From the NCBI RefSeq assembly GCF_007096885.1, contig NZ_VJNO01000010.1, positions 1 through 64,000 on the forward strand: DNA of 64,000 bases, in the 5' to 3' direction. The DNA comes from Streptomyces sp. 130 (GTDB lineage Bacteria; Actinomycetota; Actinomycetes; Streptomycetales; Streptomycetaceae). The stretch's first letter is position 1, and each line of letters opens with the position of its first letter. The translations under genes were made by a program, and so were the position numbers. This document shows, piece by piece, positions 17,148-27,027 of this stretch. The notes under the pieces were generated by a model. It was not told where the DNA came from. It saw only the letters and a list, made by a program, of their open reading frames with translations, and searched no databases.

Positions 17148-18194
17148 TCAGAGCAGGGTGAGCTGGGTCGGCCCGGGACCGTCGAGCGGCGGGCGGGGGT
17201 CGCGCCGGGGGAGCCTGCGGGCGGTGCCCCGGTGCGAGGGCCCGATGCCGTACTCGGCGGCCAGCTCGTGCACGTGACGGGTGACGCGCCGCTGGTACCA
17301 GGTGGGTGCGTAGGCGCCGTCCGCGTACAGCCGCTCGTAACGCCGTACGAGGTGCGGGTGGTGGTGGCCCAGCCACCGCATGAACCACTCCCGGGCGCCG
17401 GGGCGCAGATGGAGCACGAGCGGGGTCACCGACGTCGCTCCGGCGGCGGCGATCGCGCGGACGGTGGCCCGCAGCTGCTCGGGGCTGTCGCCGAGGTGCG
17501 GGATGACGGGCGCCATCAGCACCCCGCAGCCGATGCCCGCTTCGCTCAGCCTCCGTACGACGTCGAGGCGGCGTTCCGGGGAGGGCGTGCCGGGCTCCAC
17601 GGTCCGCCACAGCTCGGGGTCGGTGAATCCCACCGAGACCGAGACGCCGACCTCGGTGACCTCGGCGGCCTGCCGCAGCAGCTCCAGGTCGCGCAGGATC
17701 AGCGTGCCCTTCGTCAGGATCGAGAACGGGTTCGCGTGGTCGCGCAGGGCGCTCAGGATGCCGGGCATCAGGCGGTAGCGGCCCTCCGCCCGCTGGTAGC
17801 AGTCGACGTTGGTGCCCATCGCGATGTGCGCGCCGTGCCAGCGCGGCGAGGCGATCTCGCGGCGGACCAGCTCCGGGGCGTTGACCTTGACGACGATCTG
17901 CGAGTCGAAGCCGAGGCCGGTGTCGAGGTCCAGATAGCTGTGGGTCTTGCGGGCGAAGCAGTAGACGCAGGCGTGTGTGCAGCCGCGGTACGGGTTCACC
18001 GTCCACTCGAACGGCATGCGGGAGGCACCGGGCACCCGGTTCACGATCGAGCGGGCCCGGACCTCGTGGAAGGTGACACCCCGGAATTCCGGGGTGTCGA
18101 AGGTGCGGGTGGTCACCGCTGCGGCGGCGAAGAGCGCACCCGTGCCGCTCGTGGGGTGGTTGGCGTTGTCTTCAGCCAGATTGTCCCAGCGCAT
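17148..18194 (-). CDS. Rv2578c-family radical SAM protein
   Basis: A 348-residue radical SAM enzyme. GCTHACVYCFA (about residues 71-81) is the CxxxCxxC 4Fe-4S motif, and MGTNVDCYQRAEG, FSILTKGTLILRDLELL and VSVSVGFTDPELWRTVEP follow the SplB-like barrel pattern. Function is unknown; SplB relatives repair DNA photoproducts. The ATG at 18194 follows a GAGGAGG site by 5 bases. An SOS-box-like sequence overlaps its promoter. From memory, the Mycobacterium tuberculosis homologue Rv2578c was listed among LexA-controlled genes, which would agree. C-terminal 30 residues are Arg/Pro-rich. Confidence 0.9.
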   Translation of the reverse strand: MRWDNLAEDNANHPTSGTGALFAAAAVTTRTFDTPEFRGVTFHEVRARSIVNRVPGASRMPFEWTVNPYRGCTHACVYCFARKTHSYLDLDTGLGFDSQIVVKVNAPELVRREIASPRWHGAHIAMGTNVDCYQRAEGRYRLMPGILSALRDHANPFSILTKGTLILRDLELLRQAAEVTEVGVSVSVGFTDPELWRTVEPGTPSPERRLDVVRRLSEAGIGCGVLMAPVIPHLGDSPEQLRATVRAIAAAGATSVTPLVLHLRPGAREWFMRWLGHHHPHLVRRYERLYADGAYAPTWYQRRVTRHVHELAAEYGIGPSHRGTARRLPRRDPRPPLDGPGPTQLTLL

Positions 18195-18221
18195 GGACGC
18201 CTCCTCGGTAGTTCCGGACCG

Positions 18222-18239
18222 AGAATAGAACATGTGTTC
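18222..18239 (-). promoter_or_regulatory. SOS box (LexA operator) and -10 element
   Basis: GAAC-ATGT-GTTC at 18228-18239 matches the Gram-positive/actinobacterial LexA core GAAC-N4-GTTC. Directly downstream on the minus strand is TATTCT (18222-18227), a strong -10, 28 bases from the radical SAM start codon. A LexA dimer here would block RNA polymerase. Confidence 0.65.
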
Positions 18240-18341
18240 CCGTGATCGTTTTCTCCCCTTCGTCCCGGCCCGGATTTTGAGCCGGACACACAAGGTGATT
18301 GGCTCGGCACACCCGAAGAACCGAGTGCTGGAGGAGCAGGC

Positions 18342-18785
18342 ATGGCGCAGGTCGAAGCCACGACGGAGCGGATCATCGCGGCGGACGCGGAGGCGGTGTT
18401 CGACGCGCTGGCCGACTACAAGGACGTCCGCGGCAAGGTGCTCCCCGCCCACTACAGCGAGTACGAGGTGCGCGAGGGCGGCGACGGCGAGGGCACCCTC
18501 GTCCACTGGAAGCTCCAGGCCACCAGCAAGCGGGTGCGCGACTGCCTGCTGGAGGTCACCGAGCCGACCGACGGACAGCTCGTGGAGAAGGACCGCAATT
18601 CCTCGATGGTCACCACCTGGACCGTCACCCCCGCCGGCGAGGGCAGGTCCAAGGCCGTCGTCACGACCGTGTGGAACGGCGCCGGCGGCATCGGCGGCTT
18701 CTTCGAGAAGGCCTTCGCGCCCAAGGGCCTCGCTCGCATCTACGACGAGCTCCTGGCGAACCTCGCCGCGGAGGTGGAGAACTGA
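18342..18785 (+). CDS. SRPBCC-family protein
   Basis: A 147-residue START/Bet v1-like (polyketide cyclase/dehydrase superfamily) protein. The N-terminal VEATTERIIAADAEAVFDALADY, central beta strands and long C-terminal helix from FFEKAFAPKGLARIYDELLANLA fit the hydrophobic-pocket fold. Ligand and role are unknown; stand-alone members often bind lipids or small hydrophobic molecules. A GGAGGAG site lies 6 bases before the ATG. It diverges from the radical SAM gene with a 147-bp shared upstream region. Confidence 0.85.
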   Translation: MAQVEATTERIIAADAEAVFDALADYKDVRGKVLPAHYSEYEVREGGDGEGTLVHWKLQATSKRVRDCLLEVTEPTDGQLVEKDRNSSMVTTWTVTPAGEGRSKAVVTTVWNGAGGIGGFFEKAFAPKGLARIYDELLANLAAEVEN

Positions 18786-18969
18786 CGCTGCGTCGCCTCC
18801 GCCCGGCTCACCGGTTCGGGTGGTCTTTGCGGCGGGGCGGTTGTGCGCCGTAGCGCCTCCGACCGGGGATTACGCCCCCTGAGTGCGCCGCCGGAGCCCC
18901 TCGTCGCGTTTGCCCTCACTTGTCGCATGGTGCGAGAAATGTGCGGCAGCGCGACGAGGGGAGCGGCAC

Positions 18970-21435
18970 GTGGTGGGTGGCATCACACTGTTGGAGGGGG
19001 ACGAGCCGGGCGGCCCGGGGGACGCCGAGGCGGCGCCCGCGCCCGCCCCGCCCCCGCCGCCCCCCGCCGCGACGGAGAGCGCCGCCGGTGACCCGTCCGA
19101 CGACATCTCGACGGACCCCCGCAGCATCCGGCTGATCTTCGTCGGGCTGATACTCACGCTTCTGCTCGCGGCGCTCGACCAGATGATCGTCGCCACCGCG
19201 CTCCCCAAGATCGTCGGTGAGCTGCACGGCCTGGAGAAGATGTCCTGGGCGGTCACCGCCTATCTGCTCGCCTCGACCATCGGTCTCCCGATCTACGGCA
19301 AGCTCGGTGACCTCTTCGGGCGCAAGAGCGTCTTCCAGTTCGCCATCATCGTCTTCGTCGTCGGCTCCGCGCTGGCCGGCTGGTCCCGCACCATGGACCA
19401 GCTCATCGCCTTCCGGGCGCTCCAGGGCATCGGCGGCGGCGGGCTGATGATCGGTGTGCAGGCGATCATCGCGGACGTGGTCCCGCCCCGCGAACGCGGC
19501 CGGTTCATGGGCCTCATCGGCGCCGCCTTCGGCCTCGCCTCGGTGGCCGGGCCGCTGCTCGGCGGCTTCTTCACGGACCACGCCTCCTGGCGCTGGTGCT
19601 TCTACATCAACGTGCCGTTCGGCCTGATCACCTTCGCCGTGATCACCGTCGTCCTCAAGCTCCCCCGGCCCACCGTGCGCCCCCGGCTCGACATCCTCGG
19701 CGCCGCCCTCCTCGCCGCCTCCTCCACCTGCCTGGTGCTGCTGACCAGCTGGGGCGGCACGGAGTACGCCTGGGGCTCCGGCACCATCCTGGGGCTGGGC
19801 GCCGGAGCTGCCGGAACGACTCTGCTGTTCCTGCTCGTGGAGCGGCGCGCCGCCGAACCGATCATCCCGCTCCGGCTGTTCCGCGACTCGATCTTCAACG
19901 TGACCGCCCTGGTCGGCGCGGTCGTCGGCGTGGCGCTGTTCGGCGCGGCCAGCTATCTGCCCACCTTCCTCCAGATGGTCGACGGGGCCACCGCCACCGA
20001 GTCCGGGCTGCTGATGCTCCCGATGATGGGCGGCGTCGTCGGCGCCTCCGTGGTCTCGGGCCAGCTCATCTCCCGCACCGGGCGCTACCGCGTCTACCCG
20101 ATCGCGGGCAGCGCGGTCTCGGCGGTGGGCATGTGGCTGCTGTCCCGGCTGGAGACCGACACCCCCCGCCTCGAATACGGCATCGCGCAGGCCGTCCTCG
20201 GCCTCGGGATCGGGCTGATCATGCCGGTCCTGGTCCTCGCCGTGCAGAACTCCGTGCGCCCCGCCGACCTGGGCAGCGCCACCAGCGCCAACAACTACTT
20301 CCGGCAGATCGGCGGCAGCGTCGGCGCCGCCGTCTTCGGCACCCTGTTCGCCGGGCGGCTGGCCGACGCGCTCGCCGTCCGGCTGCCCGCCGGGGCGGAC
20401 CTCCCCGACCCGGAGTCGATCAGCCCGCAGCTGGTCCACGCGATGGAGCCCGCGCTGCGGGACGCCTACATCCAGGCGTACGCCGACGCGATGCCCCGGA
20501 TCTTCCTCTACCTCGTGCCGGTCCTCGTGCTCGGCCTGTTCTTCGCCTTCTTCCTCAAGGAGAAACCGCTGGTGTCCCACAGCCCCGAAACCACCGCAGG
20601 ACCCGAAGCCACCACCGAGTACACCCCGATCCCCTCCGCCCGCACCGACGCGGCCGTGCCGTCCGCCGGCTACCTCTCCGGCGTCCCGGTCTCCGGCAGC
20701 GTCCAGCACTCCGACGGTACGAAGGTGCCGCGCGCCGCCCTCACCCTCATCGACGTCCAGGGCCAGCAGGTCGGCCGGGGCGCCAGCGGCGACGAGGGGC
20801 GGTACGCGCTCAGCGTGCCGGGCGCCGGTTCGTACGTCCTGATCGCCGCCGCCGGGGGCCACCAGCCGCAGGCCGTCAGCGTCACCGTCGGCGAACGCCC
20901 GGTCGAGCTGGACGTGGTGCTCGGCGGCGCCGGCCGGCTCGCGGGCACCGTCGTCACGGCGGACGGAGTGCCGGTGCGGGACGCGGCCGTGACCCTCACC
21001 GACGTACGCGGCGAGGTCGTCGCCTCCACGCGCAGCGGGCGCGAGGGCGGCTACGTGATCACGGAACTGGTCGCCGGCGAGTACACCCTCGCCGCCTCCG
21101 CCCCGGCCTTCCGGCCCGCCGCGCTCCCGGTCAGCGTGCAGGCGGCCCGGGAGACCAGGCAGGACATCGAACTGGCCGGCGGCGCCGTGCTGCGCGGGAT
21201 CGTCCGGGCCACCGCCGGCCGGCCCGTCGAGGACGCCCGGGTCACGCTCCTGGACGCGGCGGGCAACGTCGTGGACACCGTGACCACGGGGCCGGACGGC
21301 GCGTTCCGCTTCGTGGACCTGTCCACCGGCGAGTACACCGTGATCGCGGCCGGCTACCCGCCCGTCGCCACGGTCCTCCAGGTCGCGGGCGGCGGACGCA
21401 CCGAGCGCGACCTCCAGCTGGGCCACGAGGACTGA
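18970..21435 (+). CDS. MFS drug/proton antiporter (DHA2 type) with three C-terminal beta-sandwich repeats
   Basis: The 821-residue protein starts with a 60-residue Pro/Ala tail, then a 14-helix EmrB/QacA-like transporter of about 490 residues (LGDLFGRKS motif [21 protein letters not shown] motif C region). It should export drugs or metabolites by proton antiport. Unusually, a further 260 residues follow, made of three carboxypeptidase-regulatory-like/CNA-B repeats of about 75 residues, each with GxVxxxDGxPVxxAxVTLxD and a YxLxVxxxGEYTLxA-type end. The GTG at 18970 (the first of two tandem GTG codons) is chosen because a GAGGGG site precedes it; upstream codons lack one. With 14 helices both ends should be cytoplasmic. 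Confidence 0.88.
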   Translation: MVGGITLLEGDEPGGPGDAEAAPAPAPPPPPPAATESAAGDPSDDISTDPRSIRLIFVGLILTLLLAALDQMIVATALPKIVGELHGLEKMSWAVTAYLLASTIGLPIYGKLGDLFGRKSVFQFAIIVFVVGSALAGWSRTMDQLIAFRALQGIGGGGLMIGVQAIIADVVPPRERGRFMGLIGAAFGLASVAGPLLGGFFTDHASWRWCFYINVPFGLITFAVITVVLKLPRPTVRPRLDILGAALLAASSTCLVLLTSWGGTEYAWGSGTILGLGAGAAGTTLLFLLVERRAAEPIIPLRLFRDSIFNVTALVGAVVGVALFGAASYLPTFLQMVDGATATESGLLMLPMMGGVVGASVVSGQLISRTGRYRVYPIAGSAVSAVGMWLLSRLETDTPRLEYGIAQAVLGLGIGLIMPVLVLAVQNSVRPADLGSATSANNYFRQIGGSVGAAVFGTLFAGRLADALAVRLPAGADLPDPESISPQLVHAMEPALRDAYIQAYADAMPRIFLYLVPVLVLGLFFAFFLKEKPLVSHSPETTAGPEATTEYTPIPSARTDAAVPSAGYLSGVPVSGSVQHSDGTKVPRAALTLIDVQGQQVGRGASGDEGRYALSVPGAGSYVLIAAAGGHQPQAVSVTVGERPVELDVVLGGAGRLAGTVVTADGVPVRDAAVTLTDVRGEVVASTRSGREGGYVITELVAGEYTLAASAPAFRPAALPVSVQAARETRQDIELAGGAVLRGIVRATAGRPVEDARVTLLDAAGNVVDTVTTGPDGAFRFVDLSTGEYTVIAAGYPPVATVLQVAGGGRTERDLQLGHED

Positions 21436-21590
21436 ACGCCCGGGGCCCGGGCAGCCGTTGCGCCCCGCAGCGCGCGGGGCGCACCACCCCCGAGGGGGAT
21501 TCCGCCGATGGCCCGCGGACGCCGGTCGCGGCCCCGTACCGTGGAGTCACGCGCCGCGGAATGCCGCGGTGAGGAAGGAGCCCTCCCCTC

Positions 21591-24035
21591 ATGGACCTCG
21601 GTGTGCCGCCGCAGAGGACACCACACCCGCGTGACGGCGCGGCGGGCCGCGTGCCGCTCGCCGTGGCCGTGGTCGACGCGGAGGGGCTCGTCTCGCACTG
21701 GTCGACCGGGGCGAGAAGGCTCTTCGGCGTCGCCCGCGAGGACGCGGTCGGCTGCCCCGCCGGTGAACTCCTGCCCGTCTCCGGTGTGCTGGGGACGGAC
21801 GGCGCTCCCGCTCAGTACGACGAGGGCCCCGCGCTCGACAGCTCGCTCAGCGGGGACTTCCCCTACCCGGCCTCGGGCCGGGCCCGCCTCGACGAGCCCG
21901 GCCGCGGCCGGATCGACGTGCTGTGGTGGGCCTATCCGCTCGCCGGCCCCGGACCGGCCCGGCTCCTGGTGCTCGCCGCCGACTGCGCGCATCTGGACGA
22001 CGCGCAGGACGGCGACGACCGGCCGGCCCGTACGATCGCCCCCGGCTTCGCCCTGCACACCGACTTCCCGGGTCACCCCGAGCTGTCCGCCCGGCTGCCC
22101 GAGATCCTGCCGAACATGAGCGTCCAGGAAGCGACCGGGATCGTCGCCCAGGTGCTGGAACTCGGCTACCCGGTCCTGGAGTTCAGCCACCACGAACGCA
22201 TCCCCGTCACCCCGGACTGGGGCGTGCCCAGGCGCGCCGGAGCGCCGTCGGTGCGGGCGGAGCGATACGACGGGGACGCGGTGCCGGTCCCGCCGCGCAC
22301 GGCACCCCGCCCCGAGCTCGACCTCGAATACGCGGCGGTCCGCGAACGGCTGGAATTCCTCAACGAGGTGAGCGGCCGCATCGGCACCTCCCTCGACCTG
22401 GAACGCACCATCCGCGAGGTCACCAGCGCCGCCGTCCCCCGCTTCACCGACTTCGCCGGCACGCATCTGCGCGCCGCCGTCCTGGCCGGTGAGGGCTTCC
22501 CCGACGGACCGCCCGACGTCACCACCGTCTGGCACCGCGTCTGGGTCGAGCACAACGACGAACCGGGCCGCTGGGACGACACCGTGCCCGTCGGCGAGGC
22601 GATCGCCTTCCCCGAACACACCCCGTTCTTCCAGTGCATGGTCACCGGCGAGCCCGTGCTCGTGCCCCACGTCAGCGAGGAGCTGAGCAACCGGATCTCC
22701 GGCGAGTTCGAGAAGCGGGACCTGCGCCCCCTGATCACGCACCGCTCGCTGCTCATCGTGCCGCTCAAGGCCCGCGACGTGGTCCTCGGCTTCATGGTCC
22801 TGATGCGCCGTCCCGGCCGCGAGCCCTTCGACGACATGGACCGCACCACCGGCGCCGAACTCGCCGCGCGGGCCGGGCTCGTCCTGGACAACGCCCGCAT
22901 GTACACGTACCAGGAGAACGTCGCGGAGACGCTCCAGGACAGCATGCTGCCCAAGGTCGAGCCCCGCATGGCCGGTTGCGACATCGCGACCCGCTATCTG
23001 CCGGGCACCCGGCTCGGGCGGATCGGCGGCGACTGGTTCGACTCGGTGAAGCTGCCCGGCTCGCGCACCGCGCTGGTCGTCGGCGACGTCATGGGCCACG
23101 GGCTCAACTCGGCCGCCATGATGGGCCAGTTGCGCACGGCGGTGCTGACCATGGCCACCATGGAGATGGAGCCCGCCCAGCTCCTGCGCAACCTGGACGA
23201 CCTGGCCCAGCGCCTGGGCGAGCAGTACCTCGCGACCTGCCTGTACGCGGTCTACGACCCGATCGCGGGCGAGCTCCAGATCGCCAACGCCGGTCACATC
23301 CCGCCCGTGCTGGTCCGCGCCGAGGACGGCCGGGCCGAACTGCTCGACCTGCCGACCGGCGCGCCCATCGGCGTCGGCGGGGTCGCCTTCGAGACCGCGG
23401 GCGTACGGGTGCGCCCCGGGGACCGGCTCGTCCTGTGCACGGACGGGCTGGTGGAGGTGCGCGGCCAGGACATCGGGGCCGGGCTCGCCGCGCTCTGCGC
23501 GTCCGCCGCCCACCCCGCCGCCTCGATGGACGACGCCTGCGACACCATCATCCGCGCCCTGAACACCGGTGGCGGGCGCAAGGACGACGTCGCCCTGCTC
23601 ATGGCCCGGCTCAACGGCATCGCGGACGAGGACGTCGCCGAATGGCAGCTCGCCCTGGACCCCCGCGAGGTGTCCCGGGCCCGCCACATGGTGCGCGGCC
23701 AACTCCTCGACTGGGAGCTGCCGGACGCGGTGGAGGCGGCCGAGCTGATGGTCAGCGAGCTGGTCACCAACGCCTTCAAGCACGGCCGCACCCACCACAT
23801 CGGGCTCCGCCTCGTGCGCACCGACGCGCTGCTGTGCGAGGTCAGCGACGACGAACCGGCCCCCGCCTCGCTCCTCGGTGTCACCGACAGCGACGAATTC
23901 GGCCGGGGCCTCATGGTGGTGAGCGCCCTCGCCAGGGAGTGGGGCACCAGCGGCACCGCGCGCGGCAAGACCGTCTGGTTCGAGCTGGCCCTGCCCCGGG
24001 CGCCCAGGACCCGCACCAACAGCCGCCGTCCGTAA
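21591..24035 (+). CDS. PAS-GAF-SpoIIE phosphatase-HATPase regulatory protein
   Basis: An 814-residue cytoplasmic signalling protein. Domains: PAS-like at 20-120 (VAVVDAEGLVSHWSTGARRLFG), GAF at about 250-425, PP2C/SpoIIE phosphatase at about 455-655 with metal motifs GGDWFD and VGDVMGHG, and an RsbW-like ATPase at about 670-800 with SELVTNAFKHG and FGRGLMVV. This Streptomyces architecture joins anti-sigma kinase-like and phosphatase functions that act on STAS anti-anti-sigma factors. No cognate STAS or sigma gene is in the window, so the partner is elsewhere. A GAGGAAGGAG site is 10 bases before the ATG. Signals sensed by PAS/GAF are unknown. Confidence 0.92.
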   Translation: MDLGVPPQRTPHPRDGAAGRVPLAVAVVDAEGLVSHWSTGARRLFGVAREDAVGCPAGELLPVSGVLGTDGAPAQYDEGPALDSSLSGDFPYPASGRARLDEPGRGRIDVLWWAYPLAGPGPARLLVLAADCAHLDDAQDGDDRPARTIAPGFALHTDFPGHPELSARLPEILPNMSVQEATGIVAQVLELGYPVLEFSHHERIPVTPDWGVPRRAGAPSVRAERYDGDAVPVPPRTAPRPELDLEYAAVRERLEFLNEVSGRIGTSLDLERTIREVTSAAVPRFTDFAGTHLRAAVLAGEGFPDGPPDVTTVWHRVWVEHNDEPGRWDDTVPVGEAIAFPEHTPFFQCMVTGEPVLVPHVSEELSNRISGEFEKRDLRPLITHRSLLIVPLKARDVVLGFMVLMRRPGREPFDDMDRTTGAELAARAGLVLDNARMYTYQENVAETLQDSMLPKVEPRMAGCDIATRYLPGTRLGRIGGDWFDSVKLPGSRTALVVGDVMGHGLNSAAMMGQLRTAVLTMATMEMEPAQLLRNLDDLAQRLGEQYLATCLYAVYDPIAGELQIANAGHIPPVLVRAEDGRAELLDLPTGAPIGVGGVAFETAGVRVRPGDRLVLCTDGLVEVRGQDIGAGLAALCASAAHPAASMDDACDTIIRALNTGGGRKDDVALLMARLNGIADEDVAEWQLALDPREVSRARHMVRGQLLDWELPDAVEAAELMVSELVTNAFKHGRTHHIGLRLVRTDALLCEVSDDEPAPASLLGVTDSDEFGRGLMVVSALAREWGTSGTARGKTVWFELALPRAPRTRTNSRRP

Positions 24036-24133
24036 GGAGGTTGTGTCCTTCCGCACCCTTGCCCCCCGGCACCCCTGGGCAGTAGTCCCTGGCTGAGCAG
24101 AACAAGCCGGTACGACGGGACCTTGGAGTGCGC

Positions 24134-24853
24134 ATGGGTGTGACACGGCAATACCGCGAGGCGTGGGAGGGTTACTGGGCGGCCACCTCCCACGAGCCCG
24201 GCGACGCGATCTGGGACTCCGGCCCGGAGCTGAGCGCCGAACCGTACAGCCGGCTGCTCCTGCCGCACGCCGACACCACCCTGCCCGTCGTGGACCTCGG
24301 CTGCGGCAACGGCACACAGACCCGCCACCTCGCCACCCTCTTCCCCCGCGCCCTCGGCGTGGACCTCTCGGAAGCGGCGATCGAGCACGCGCGGAAGGCG
24401 GACCCGGAGGAGACCGCCGCGTACGAGCGGCTCGACCTCACCGACGCCGACGCCGTGCGCGCCCTGCACGAGCGCGTCGGCGACGCGAACGTCTACATGC
24501 GGGCGGTGATCCACCAGAGCGACCCCGAAGCCCGCCCGGCCGTCGCCGCCGCCGTCGCCACGCTCCTCGGCGCACGCGGCCGGGCCTTCGTCGCCGAGCT
24601 GACCCCCGCATCCAAGGACGTCCTGCAACGCGCCGCGCAGGGCCCGGACGGGCCGGGTCCGAAGCTGCGCCGGGTCTTCGAGCACGGGCTGAAACCGGCG
24701 AGCGCCACCGACGAGGAGGTCCCGCGGCTGCTGGCGGCGGCCGGGCTGACCGTACTGGACAGCGGCGGCACGGTCCTGCCGCAGACCGAGAACCTGCCCG
24801 ACGGCACCAGGATCGACCTGCCGGCGAGGTGGTTCGTGCTGGCGGCGGGCTGA
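24134..24853 (+). CDS. Class I SAM-dependent methyltransferase
   Basis: A 239-residue Rossmann methyltransferase. VVDLGCGNGTQT (residues about 54-65) is motif I, LGVDLSEAAIEHA motif II and YERLDLTDADAV the next acidic strand. Substrate unknown. GGAG lies 5 bases before the ATG at 24134; a GTG two codons upstream is an alternative. It is 98 bases after the SpoIIE-type gene with no strong terminator between, so cotranscription is possible. Confidence 0.85.
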   Translation: MGVTRQYREAWEGYWAATSHEPGDAIWDSGPELSAEPYSRLLLPHADTTLPVVDLGCGNGTQTRHLATLFPRALGVDLSEAAIEHARKADPEETAAYERLDLTDADAVRALHERVGDANVYMRAVIHQSDPEARPAVAAAVATLLGARGRAFVAELTPASKDVLQRAAQGPDGPGPKLRRVFEHGLKPASATDEEVPRLLAAAGLTVLDSGGTVLPQTENLPDGTRIDLPARWFVLAAG

Positions 24854-24861
24854 GACCGGAC

Positions 24862-24886
24862 GCCGGGGGCGCCACCCGCCCCCGGC
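24862..24886. terminator. Bidirectional hairpin terminator
   Basis: A 10-bp GC stem (24862-24871 with 24877-24886) and 5-base loop separates the convergent methyltransferase and LysR genes. Confidence 0.8.
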
Positions 24887-24887
24887 C

Positions 24888-25778
24888 TCAGCTCCCCGAC
24901 CCGTCCCGCAGCAGCGCCATCAGCGCCCGCGCCCCCGGGCTGAGCGCCCGCGCCTCGGGGAGCACCACGGCACTCTCGTAGTACGCCTCACCGGCACCCT
25001 CGGGCCGCACCGCGACGAGTCCGCGCGCCTCGGGCTTGCGGGAGAAGTGGTGCGGCACGAGCGCGACGCCCAGCTGCTCGTGCACCAGCTCCAGGAGGCT
25101 GTGCACGTCGGTCACCTCCAGCGCCACCGTGCGCCGTGCCCCGGCCGCCGTGAACGCCGCGTCGGCCGCGCGGCGCGGACCGAAGTCCGGGTGGAAGTCG
25201 ATGAACGGCTCACCCGCCAGCTCCGCCCAGGCCGCCCGGTCCGCCCCCGCCAGCCGGTGGCCCGGCGCGCACAGCAGCACCATGGGCTCCCGGGCCAGCG
25301 GGACCAGCTCCCCGCGCCACCCCGCCGGGTCCACCGTCGCGGCGAACGCGATGTCGAGCCGGCCGCCCGCCACCCCGTCCACCAGCCGCGCCGTGCCCTC
25401 CTGGCGCAGCCGGATCTCCATGTGCGGGTGGGCGCGGTGGAAGGCGGCGAGCAGCCGGGGCAGCCGCAGCCCGGCCACGCACTGCTCCACGCCCACCGAC
25501 AGGGTCCCGCGCAGCAGCCCCCGTACCGCGTCGACGGCCTCCTTCGCGGCCCGCACCCCGGCCAGGGTGCGCTCCGCCTCGACCAGCAGGGCGCGCCCCG
25601 CCTCGGTCAGCCGTACGCTGCGCGTGGTCCGGCTGAACAGCGGCGTCCGCAGCTCCTGCTCCAGCGCCCGTACGGAGGCGGACAGCCCGGACTGCGAGAC
25701 CGCGACCCGCTCCGCCGCGCGGGTGAAATGCCGTTCCTCGGCGACGGCCACGAAATGTTCCAGCTGGCGCAACTCCAT
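24888..25778 (-). CDS. LysR-family transcriptional regulator
   Basis: A 296-residue LysR regulator: N-terminal winged helix (MELRQLEHFVAVAEERHFTRAAERVAVSQSGLSASVRALE in sequence) and a periplasmic-binding-like effector domain from about residue 90. It is divergent from an aldo-keto reductase gene with 120 bases between starts, the usual arrangement for a LysR target. The ATG at 25778 has only a weak ribosome site; TAGAGT eight bases upstream could be a -10 of a leaderless transcript. Effector unknown. Confidence 0.92.
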   Translation of the reverse strand: MELRQLEHFVAVAEERHFTRAAERVAVSQSGLSASVRALEQELRTPLFSRTTRSVRLTEAGRALLVEAERTLAGVRAAKEAVDAVRGLLRGTLSVGVEQCVAGLRLPRLLAAFHRAHPHMEIRLRQEGTARLVDGVAGGRLDIAFAATVDPAGWRGELVPLAREPMVLLCAPGHRLAGADRAAWAELAGEPFIDFHPDFGPRRAADAAFTAAGARRTVALEVTDVHSLLELVHEQLGVALVPHHFSRKPEARGLVAVRPEGAGEAYYESAVVLPEARALSPGARALMALLRDGSGS

Positions 25779-25898
25779 GATTGAGAACTCTAGGCCCTGA
25801 ATCCAAGCGGAATCTCCTGTTGGACTACTGGATCGAAGTGGGCCAGCCTTGGGGAGTCCGGCCGGTCGTGGCCAGCAGACCCCTCCCATGGAGCCCGT

Positions 25899-26900
25899 AT
25901 GTACATCCCGTCCGCCGACCGCTACGCGAACATGCCCTACCGGCGCACCGGGCGCAGCGGTCTGAAGCTGCCCGCCCTCTCGCTCGGCCTGTGGCACAAC
26001 TTCGGCGGGGACCGGACACCGCAGACCCAGGGCGAGATCCTGCGCCGGGCCTTCGACCTCGGCATCACCCACTTCGACCTGGCCAACAACTACGGCCCGC
26101 CGCCCGGCTCCGCCGAGACCGCGATGGGCAAGGCGCTCGCCACGGACTTCGCCGCCCACCGGGACGAGATCATCGTCTCCACCAAGGCCGGCTACCTGAT
26201 GTGGGACGGCCCGTACGGCGAGTGGGGCTCGCGCAAGAACCTGCTCGCCTCGCTGGACCAGAGCCTCACCCGGCTCGGCCTGGACTACGTCGACATCTTC
26301 TACTCGCACCGGCCCGACCCGGAGACCCCGCTCGAAGAGACCATGGGCGCGCTCGACGCGGCGGTGCGCCAGGGCAAGGCGCTCTACGTCGGCGTCTCCA
26401 ACTACTCACCCGAGCAGACCCGCGAGGCCGCCCGCATCCTGAAGGAGCTCGGCACCCCGCTCCTGATCCACCAGCCGCGCTACTCGATGCTCGACCGCCG
26501 CCCCGAGGACGGGCTGCTCACCGCCCTGGACGAACTGGGCGTCGGCTCCATCGCGTACTCGCCGCTGGAGCAGGGCATCCTCTCCGACCGCTACCTCGAC
26601 GGCATCCCGGAGGACTCCCGCGCCGCCGGCAGCAGCCCCTTCCTGTCGGCCGAGGCGGTCACCCCGGACCTGGTGTCCCGGCTGCGCGAGCTGAACGAAC
26701 TCGCCGCCGCGCGCGGCCAGTCGCTCGCCCAGCTGGCCCTGGCCTGGGTGCTGCGCGGCGGGCGCGTCACCTCCGCCGTGGTCGGCGCGAGCAGCGTCGC
26801 CCAGCTGGAGGACAACGTCGCAACGGTCCGGAACCTGGACTTCACCGACAAGGAACTCAGCCGGATCGAGAAGCTGCTGAAGGGCGCCAAGCGCGGCTGA
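25899..26900 (+). CDS. Aldo-keto reductase, YghZ/glyceraldehyde-3-phosphate reductase type
   Basis: A 333-residue NADPH-dependent (alpha/beta)8 reductase. The catalytic tetrad is D60, Y65, K96 and H137 (ITHFDLANNYG, STKAGY, FYSHRPD). LWHNFGG near residue 31 and KAGYLMWDGPYGEWGSRKNL are typical of the AKR14 (YghZ/MgrA) group, which reduces L-glyceraldehyde 3-phosphate and methylglyoxal. The role would be aldehyde detoxification. It is probably controlled by the divergent LysR gene. GGAG lies shortly before the ATG. Confidence 0.9.
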   Translation: MYIPSADRYANMPYRRTGRSGLKLPALSLGLWHNFGGDRTPQTQGEILRRAFDLGITHFDLANNYGPPPGSAETAMGKALATDFAAHRDEIIVSTKAGYLMWDGPYGEWGSRKNLLASLDQSLTRLGLDYVDIFYSHRPDPETPLEETMGALDAAVRQGKALYVGVSNYSPEQTREAARILKELGTPLLIHQPRYSMLDRRPEDGLLTALDELGVGSIAYSPLEQGILSDRYLDGIPEDSRAAGSSPFLSAEAVTPDLVSRLRELNELAAARGQSLAQLALAWVLRGGRVTSAVVGASSVAQLEDNVATVRNLDFTDKELSRIEKLLKGAKRG

Positions 26901-26921
26901 CGACCTGGGCCCCCTCGGCCC

Positions 26922-26955
26922 CGCCCCCGGCGGCCCGCACCGGCCGCCGGGGGCG
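26922..26955 (+). terminator. Hairpin terminator after the aldo-keto reductase
   Basis: A perfect 14-bp stem (26922-26935 with 26942-26955), 6-base loop, starts 21 bases after the stop codon. Confidence 0.85.
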
Positions 26956-27027
26956 TCAGTGGTTTGGACCTGTGGCGTACCCGGCACCCCTGGCCTGGGC
27001 GTTCATCGGCGCGTACCGTGTGGCCGC

